From NCBI GenBank assembly GCA_910584075.1, contig CAJTZI010000066.1, positions 1 to 8,743 on the forward strand: a stretch of DNA of 8,743 bases, read 5' to 3'. Under the pieces are notes generated by a model. That model did not search any database and was not told the DNA's origin. It saw only the letters and a program-made list of their open reading frames with translations. Numbering within the stretch: the stretch's first letter is position 1; the number at the start of each line of letters is the position of its first letter. This DNA comes from an uncultured Oscillibacter sp. GTDB taxonomy: Bacteria > Bacillota > Clostridia > Oscillospirales > Oscillospiraceae. Below, one piece after another: positions 5,326-8,743 of the stretch. A program made the position numbers and the translations under genes.

Positions 5326-6537
5326 CTATTGACCGTCCTCCGCCAGGGGCAGGCCGCAGAGCTCCACGGTGGTCAGGCGCTTCGCCTCCGGGTCAAAGCA
5401 CAGCGTGCCGCTTCCGCCCCCCGCTGTTTCGCAGTTCAGCAGCAGGGTGCCGTCCTCCCGCCAGGAGAGGCCGGTGATGGCCGTCTCCAGGCCGTCCCAG
5501 TTCCGGAGGTCATGGACTTCACCCCAGTTCCCTTCACCGGGCTTCTGCCAGCTGACGGAGAACTCCGTGGGCGTATCCGTCAGCCCGGCGGACCATGCGC
5601 CGTCCCGGGACCAGACCAGACAGCGGGTGAAGTTCCCCTCCAGACGGTCCGCTGTCGCGGACTCCACGGCGTTGATCAGCTCCGCCGGTACCTCCACCGG
5701 GATCAGCGGGGCCCGGCTGTCACGGTACTTTTCCCCGCTGGCCCAGTCCGCGCCGTTGGAGAGGTACAGGTCCTGTCCGTCTGTCACCAGGTAGGAAAAG
5801 CGCTGCTCCATGATGGCTCCGTCCCTCCGCTCCCGCCGCAGGAAATGGCCGTTTTCGTAGATCACATCCGTGATGATGGGCGTTCCATCGCCGCGGTACC
5901 GCACGGTCCGCAGCTGGCAGGGGGCTCCCAGACGGGACTTGTGCAAAAACGCCTCCAGATTTTCCGGATTTTTCATGCCGTTTTTGAGGAACACCACGCA
6001 GTCCGCGGACGCGGCGCGGTAGTCCTCCGGCAGGTCCTCCAGCGGACCGAAGCCGTAGGGCGTCTCCACAGTATAGGGACTGTCTCCCAGTGCGAACAGG
6101 GCCTCGGCCTCCCGGTCCCCCAGGGGCTTTACGAGGCGGTAGCTGCCCGGCTCCGGCATCTCCTCGTACCGGTCCAGGGTGCAGGTGCCGGACATCTCGC
6201 CGCCGGGCTTCAGAATGAGTCCGATGCGGGTGAAGCCCCAGTTCTCCCTGGGGGTCAGGTCCACCCAGGCACCGTCGTCCGCCAGACGCTGGATGCGGTA
6301 GTCCTCTCCGAATTCCACCGTCTCATCTGTGTGATTGTAAATAAAATAGGTAAATGTGGTCAGCGAGGGGGCATAGACCTCCCGCTCCACAAAAATATGG
6401 AGGCCGTCCCGGTCCGGCGGAACCGGCTCCGTCAGGACACACATAACCCCCTCCGACTCCGGAGGCTCCGGTGTGCTCTGTCCGTCGCAGGCGGTCAGAG
6501 CCAGAAGCAGCAGGAGTCCCAGCAGTAATTTTTTCAT
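5326..6537 (-). CDS. Lipoprotein with an N-terminal Ig-like domain
   Basis: The protein has 403 residues from ATG 6537-6535, which sits 8 bp after GGAGGG; an in-frame GTG three codons upstream is too close to that site. A lipoprotein signal peptide is clear: MKK, a leucine run, and the lipobox LTAC with the modified cysteine at 17. An acidic/proline linker (20-42) leads into a domain at about 31-140 with FTYFIYNHTDETVEFGEDYRI (62-82), W-V-D-L (91-94) and a closing GSYRLVK (131-137), the pattern of the bacterial Ig-like Big_14 type domain. The remaining 260 residues are beta-rich with repeated W/D/G patterns and no motif I can name. It is expected on the outer face of the cell membrane. Function unknown. 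It has a strong terminator, and no clear promoter was found: TTGACA occurs at 6612-6607 without a matching -10. Confidence 0.8.
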   Translation of the reverse strand: MKKLLLGLLLLLALTACDGQSTPEPPESEGVMCVLTEPVPPDRDGLHIFVEREVYAPSLTTFTYFIYNHTDETVEFGEDYRIQRLADDGAWVDLTPRENWGFTRIGLILKPGGEMSGTCTLDRYEEMPEPGSYRLVKPLGDREAEALFALGDSPYTVETPYGFGPLEDLPEDYRAASADCVVFLKNGMKNPENLEAFLHKSRLGAPCQLRTVRYRGDGTPIITDVIYENGHFLRRERRDGAIMEQRFSYLVTDGQDLYLSNGADWASGEKYRDSRAPLIPVEVPAELINAVESATADRLEGNFTRCLVWSRDGAWSAGLTDTPTEFSVSWQKPGEGNWGEVHDLRNWDGLETAITGLSWREDGTLLLNCETAGGGSGTLCFDPEAKRLTTVELCGLPLAEDGQ

Positions 6538-6652
6538 CGGCGTCACCCTCCTTTATTGGGTATAGTCGGTTTATGGGAGCAAAAAGTTCTGCCGGTTTCC
6601 GGATTCTGTCAAAACTGCACAAAATTTTTCTCGTTTTTCTCCCATCTGCATC

Positions 6653-6681
6653 TTGTGTCCCGCCGCTGTCTCTGGTACAAT
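6653..6681 (+). promoter_or_regulatory. Promoter of the ssnA-ygfK transcript
   Basis: TTGTGT (6653-6658), a 17-bp spacer and TACAAT (6676-6681) preceded by TGG, which is an extended -10 element. The predicted start of transcription is near 6688, about 9 nt before the first helix of the leader, and gives a leader of roughly 310 nt. Confidence 0.6.
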
Positions 6682-6696
6682 AAAAATACAAACTGA

Positions 6697-6802
6697 GAAT
6701 GATAGCTGTAACGGAGTGCCGCGCGCACGGGCTGACACCTATCATTCCTTTTCTTTTGGTAGGTGTTTCAAACCAGTCCGGTTTGAGGCGCCTTTTTCTT
6801 TT
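6697..6802 (+). promoter_or_regulatory. Candidate riboswitch (aptamer-like domain, antiterminator, terminator) upstream of ssnA
   Basis: Three pairings compete. (1) A 9-bp perfect outer helix, GAATGATAG (6697-6705) with CTATCATTC (6739-6747), encloses 33 nt. These can continue, past a C-C mismatch, with TGT/ACA (6707-6709 with 6735-6737) and, beyond a 6-by-6 purine-rich internal loop, GTGC/GCAC (6716-6719 with 6725-6728). (2) ACACCTATC (6735-6743) pairs with GGTAGGTGT (6758-6766), 9 bp with one G-T; it uses the 3' strand of the outer helix. (3) The terminator at 6761-6793 uses the 3' strand of pairing 2. Forming helix 1 should free the terminator (off); forming pairing 2 should break it (on). 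This strand order is that of transcription-terminating riboswitches. No known aptamer consensus (purine, T-box, preQ1, Moco, guanidine) was recognised. I recall, without being able to verify, that a candidate RNA motif named after ssnA has been listed in comparative surveys. Confidence 0.7.
6761..6802 (+). terminator. Intrinsic terminator in the ssnA leader
   Basis: AGGTGTTTCAAACC (6761-6774) pairs over all 14 positions with 6780-6793 (three G-T pairs) across the loop AGTCC, followed directly by TTTTCTTTT (6794-6802). It lies about 200 bp upstream of ssnA and downstream of the ssnA promoter, which marks it as an attenuator rather than the end of a gene; no plus-strand gene precedes it. Confidence 0.85.
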
Positions 6803-6850
6803 GGCCCTGTTTGGTCAATGGTGAAATGCACAGCGACGAGAGACTTTTTT

Positions 6851-6937
6851 GCCAATCAAGGCGATTTGACGCAGCCATACTTTGCATATGGCAAGGAAAA
6901 TCAACGCAGAGTGGCGGAAAAAGATCCGCCGATTGGC
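6851..6937 (+). other. Possible second structured RNA domain in the ssnA leader
   Basis: A three-way arrangement of perfect helices: closing helix GCCAATC (6851-6857) with GATTGGC (6931-6937); hairpin GCCATA/TATGGC (6874-6879 with 6887-6892); hairpin GGCGGA/TCCGCC (6913-6918 with 6925-6930), stacked directly against the closing helix. A short CGCC-GATT-GGCG hairpin followed by TTTT (6927-6942) would compete with it. It may be a second regulatory domain or a leader fold. The frame is open through here but lacks coding character. Confidence 0.4.
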
Positions 6938-6997
6938 GTTTTGACATTTTCAAACAAGGCCTGGATCGCCTATATAAAAAATGCGGGAGGTTTTTCT

Positions 6998-8341
6998 ATG
7001 ATTTTACTGGCAAACGGCAGACTCATCACCCGGGACCCCGACGGCACCGGCTATCTGCCCGACGGCGGCGTAGTCACCGACGGCGGGCAGATCGTGGAGG
7101 TGGGGGAGACCGCCGCCCTGAAGGCCAAGTATCCCCAGACGGAGTTTGTGGACGCCCGGGGCGGCGTGATCATGCCCGGCCTCATCAACGCCCACACCCA
7201 TATCTATTCCGCCCTGGCCCGGGGCCTCTCCATCAGCGGCTATGCCCCCACCAACTTCTACGAGGTGCTGGACGGCCAGTGGTGGTACATCGACCGCCAT
7301 CTGGACCTGGCCGCCACCCGGGCCAGCGCCCAGGCTCTGGTGATCGACTCCATCAAGCAGGGTGTCACCACCATCTTCGATCACCACGCCTCCTTCTGCG
7401 AGATCCCCGGCTCCCTGATGAAAATTGCCGAGGTTACACAGGAGATGGGAATGCGGGCGTGCCTGTGCTACGAGGTCAGCGACCGGGACGGGGAGGAGAA
7501 GTCCCTCCAGTCCGTTCAGGAGAACAAGGACTTTATCGATTACTGCGAGAAGAATCCCTCCGATCTGCTCAAGGCCATGTTTGGCGGACACGCCCTGTTC
7601 ACCATCTCCGACAGGACCTTCGACCGCATGAACGCCGCCAACGGCGGCCGGGTGGGCTATCACATCCACGTGTCCGAGGGCATGAACGACGTGTACGACA
7701 GCCTCCAGAACTACGGCCGGCGTCCGGTCCAGCGGCTCCAGGACCACGGCATTCTGGGCTCCAAGACCATCCTGGGCCACTGCATCCATGTCAATACCGC
7801 CGAAATGGACATCATCAAGGCCACGGACACCATGTGCGTCAACAACCCCGAGAGCAACATGGGCAACGCCGTAGGATGCTCCCCGGTGCTCCAGCTCTTC
7901 AAAAAGGGCATCCTGGTGGGCCTGGGCACCGACGCCTACACCAATGACATGCTGGAGAGCATTAAGGCGGCCCTCACCATCCAACGGCACAACGCGTGCC
8001 TCCCCGGCGTGGGCTGGTGCGAGGTGACGGATATGCTCTTCAAAAACAACGCCAGGATGGCCCGGCGGGCCGGGTTCCCGGAGATGGGCGTGCTGAAAGC
8101 CGGGGCGGCGGCGGATGTCATCGTCATGGACTACAAGCCCTTCACCCCGTTCAGCGACGCCAATATTGACGGCCATATGCTCTTTGGCATGACGGGCCGC
8201 CAGTGCCAGACCACCATGATCAACGGTAAAATTCTGATGCGCGACCGCCAGCTCACGGAGATCGACGAGGAGGCCGTCAACGCCAAGATTCTGGAGGTCT
8301 CCAAGAAGCTGTGGGGGACCTTGAATCACTGCGAATATTAA
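6998..8341 (+). CDS. ssnA: Putative metal-dependent aminohydrolase SsnA
   Basis: The 447-residue length is close to E. coli SsnA (about 440). It is an amidohydrolase-superfamily enzyme of the chlorohydrolase/guanine-deaminase-like branch, expected to be cytoplasmic and to hydrolyse an amino group or ring bond of an N-heterocycle. Visible metal-site motifs: PGLINAHTH (60-68, with H66 and H68), HIHVSEG (222-228, with H224 and E227), LGHCIHV (259-265) and GLGTDAY (308-314, with D312). A small beta-sandwich is formed by residues 1-60 and the C-terminal segment ending AADVIVMDY / MINGKIL. The start ATG follows GGGAGG by 7 bp; the frame is open further upstream, but that is leader RNA. ssnA next to ygfK is the arrangement in the E. 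coli purine-catabolism/selenate region and in gut anaerobes that break down uric acid and xanthine. The exact substrate is not established. Confidence 0.92.
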   Translation: MILLANGRLITRDPDGTGYLPDGGVVTDGGQIVEVGETAALKAKYPQTEFVDARGGVIMPGLINAHTHIYSALARGLSISGYAPTNFYEVLDGQWWYIDRHLDLAATRASAQALVIDSIKQGVTTIFDHHASFCEIPGSLMKIAEVTQEMGMRACLCYEVSDRDGEEKSLQSVQENKDFIDYCEKNPSDLLKAMFGGHALFTISDRTFDRMNAANGGRVGYHIHVSEGMNDVYDSLQNYGRRPVQRLQDHGILGSKTILGHCIHVNTAEMDIIKATDTMCVNNPESNMGNAVGCSPVLQLFKKGILVGLGTDAYTNDMLESIKAALTIQRHNACLPGVGWCEVTDMLFKNNARMARRAGFPEMGVLKAGAAADVIVMDYKPFTPFSDANIDGHMLFGMTGRQCQTTMINGKILMRDRQLTEIDEEAVNAKILEVSKKLWGTLNHCEY

Positions 8342-8398
8342 AGCGCCCCTTGCAGGAGGGGAGGGTTCTGTCCTGTCCTCCCTGATTTCCGAGAAAAC

Positions 8399-8425
8399 GG
8401 ACGGGCACAGGGGCCCGTCCCTACA
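8399..8425. repeat. REP-like palindromic intergenic element
   Basis: GGACGGGC (8399-8406) pairs with GCCCGTCC (8413-8420) over a 6-nt loop, flanked on the right by CTACA. Read on the minus strand it starts TGTAGGGACGGGC. That is the form of a widespread family of short dispersed palindromes (TGTAGGGGCG-type) found between genes of Firmicutes and other bacteria. It lies between ssnA and ygfK, so it is probably transcribed and folds within the operon mRNA. Confidence 0.6.
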
Positions 8426-8437
8426 GGGCAGTTCATA

Positions 8438-8459
8438 ATCATATTTTGATCATATTTTG
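8438..8459 (+). repeat. Tandem 11-bp duplication before ygfK
   Basis: ATCATATTTTG occurs twice head to tail (8438-8448 and 8449-8459), ending at the ygfK ribosome binding site. It is a perfect duplication in an AT-rich patch; it could be a binding site or translation enhancer, or mere slippage. Confidence 0.6.
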
Positions 8460-8470
8460 GAGGTATCAAT

Positions 8471-8743
8471 ATGTCCGAGCTCATGACCCCCATTCCTTTC
8501 CGGGAATTGATGACCTGGGTGACCGCCGAGTACCAGCGGGAGGGCACCGTCTTCGGCGTCCACAAGCCCTATAAGGCCGGCGTCAAGACTCTGCCCATCT
8601 TCGGCGAGAAAATCGAGACCCCCTTCGGCCCCGCCGCCGGTCCCAACACCCAGCTGGCCCAGAATATCATCGCCAGCTATTTCGCCGGTGCCCGGTTTTT
8701 CGAGCTGAAAACCGTGCAGAAGATGGACGGCGCGGAACTCTCC
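8471..8743 (+). CDS. ygfK: YgfK, putative iron-sulfur oxidoreductase (5' part, runs off the window)
   Basis: The first 91 codons are present; the family has about 1,000 residues. The start ATG is 7 bp after GGAGG (8459-8463). The N-terminus carries the features I associate with YgfK: MTPIPFRELMTWVTAEYQ (5-22), IFGEKIETPFGPAAGPNTQL (43-62), and FFELKTVQKMDG (76-87). The PxGPAAGPxTQLAQNI stretch resembles the FMN-binding barrel of dihydropyrimidine/dihydroorotate dehydrogenases, and the rest of the family adds iron-sulfur and glutamate-synthase-like NAD(P)H/FAD domains. In E. coli YgfK is proposed to be part of selenate reduction. In gut anaerobes the gene lies in clusters for anaerobic purine/uric acid breakdown, where an electron-transfer role is likely. 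It follows ssnA by 129 bp on the same strand and should share its transcript. Confidence 0.9.
   Translation, partial: MSELMTPIPFRELMTWVTAEYQREGTVFGVHKPYKAGVKTLPIFGEKIETPFGPAAGPNTQLAQNIIASYFAGARFFELKTVQKMDGAELS

Noticed and set aside
5224..6528. 434-codon open frame on the plus strand
   Set aside because: Antisense shadow of the lipoprotein gene; it even begins within the hemolysin III promoter and crosses the terminator at 5278-5305.
6653..6997. N-terminal extension of SsnA by 115 residues
   Set aside because: The frame is open by chance; it would include the promoter, attenuator and terminator. The start at 6998 has a proper ribosome binding site and matches the family N-terminus.
6688..6997. 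T-box, purine, preQ1, guanidine or molybdenum-cofactor riboswitch in the ssnA leader
   Set aside because: I looked for their characteristic conserved strings (for example the T-box AGGGTGG segment) and found none; the switch architecture is present but the class stays unassigned.
7004..8329. 441-codon open frame on the minus strand
   Set aside because: Exact antisense of ssnA, which has clear amidohydrolase motifs and a ribosome binding site; the minus product is low-complexity Gly/Val/His.
1..8743. CRISPR array, tRNA or rRNA genes
   Set aside because: No evenly spaced direct repeats of 24-40 bp and no recognisable tRNA or rRNA sequence on either strand by eye.

Overview
The window looks like chromosomal DNA from a gut-type, anaerobic Oscillospiraceae-like Firmicute (relatives of Flavonifractor, Lawsonibacter or Oscillibacter). 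This rests on GC-rich genes behind strong AGGAGG ribosome binding sites, a clostridial-type Rex repressor, an S-layer-homology protein, a tiny cysteine-rich membrane protein of a kind seen in this family, and an ssnA-ygfK gene pair. The placement is an inference from gene content; no rRNA or other marker gene is present.

Layout. Bases 1-518 hold no convincing gene, only short degenerate open frames. Bases 519-1429 (minus strand) encode a LytTR-type DNA-binding regulator and a four-helix DUF3021 membrane protein, overlapping by 4 bp as a coupled operon with its own promoter. Bases 1481-2182 have no supported gene: a GC-rich, hairpin-dense block (about 1536-1808) is followed by a stretch with an uncapped open frame. 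A very strong hairpin (2183-2224) sits just downstream of a 68-residue protein that is one third cysteine (2245-2451, minus). Next, all on the minus strand, come an S-layer-homology protein and the redox repressor Rex (2547-4265, spaced 9 bp), a hemolysin III/PAQR family membrane protein (4434-5138), and a lipoprotein with an Ig-like domain (5326-6537). Rex has a promoter whose -35 box lies inside a Rex-like palindrome, which suggests autoregulation by NADH/NAD+.

The right end is transcribed the other way. A promoter at 6653-6681 drives a leader of about 310 nt in front of ssnA (6998-8341), a metal-dependent aminohydrolase, followed by the start of ygfK (8471 to the window end), a predicted iron-sulfur flavoprotein oxidoreductase. 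In E. coli and many gut anaerobes these two genes belong to the cluster linked to selenium-dependent hydroxylases and anaerobic purine (xanthine/uric acid) breakdown. The window therefore probably ends at the first genes of such a cluster.

The most interesting signal is the ssnA leader. It contains a compact helix-bounded domain starting about 9 nt after the predicted transcription start, then a competing hairpin, then a perfect 14-bp intrinsic terminator with a T tract. The three share strands in the order expected of a transcription-terminating riboswitch. A second multi-helix fold lies between that terminator and the ssnA start codon.
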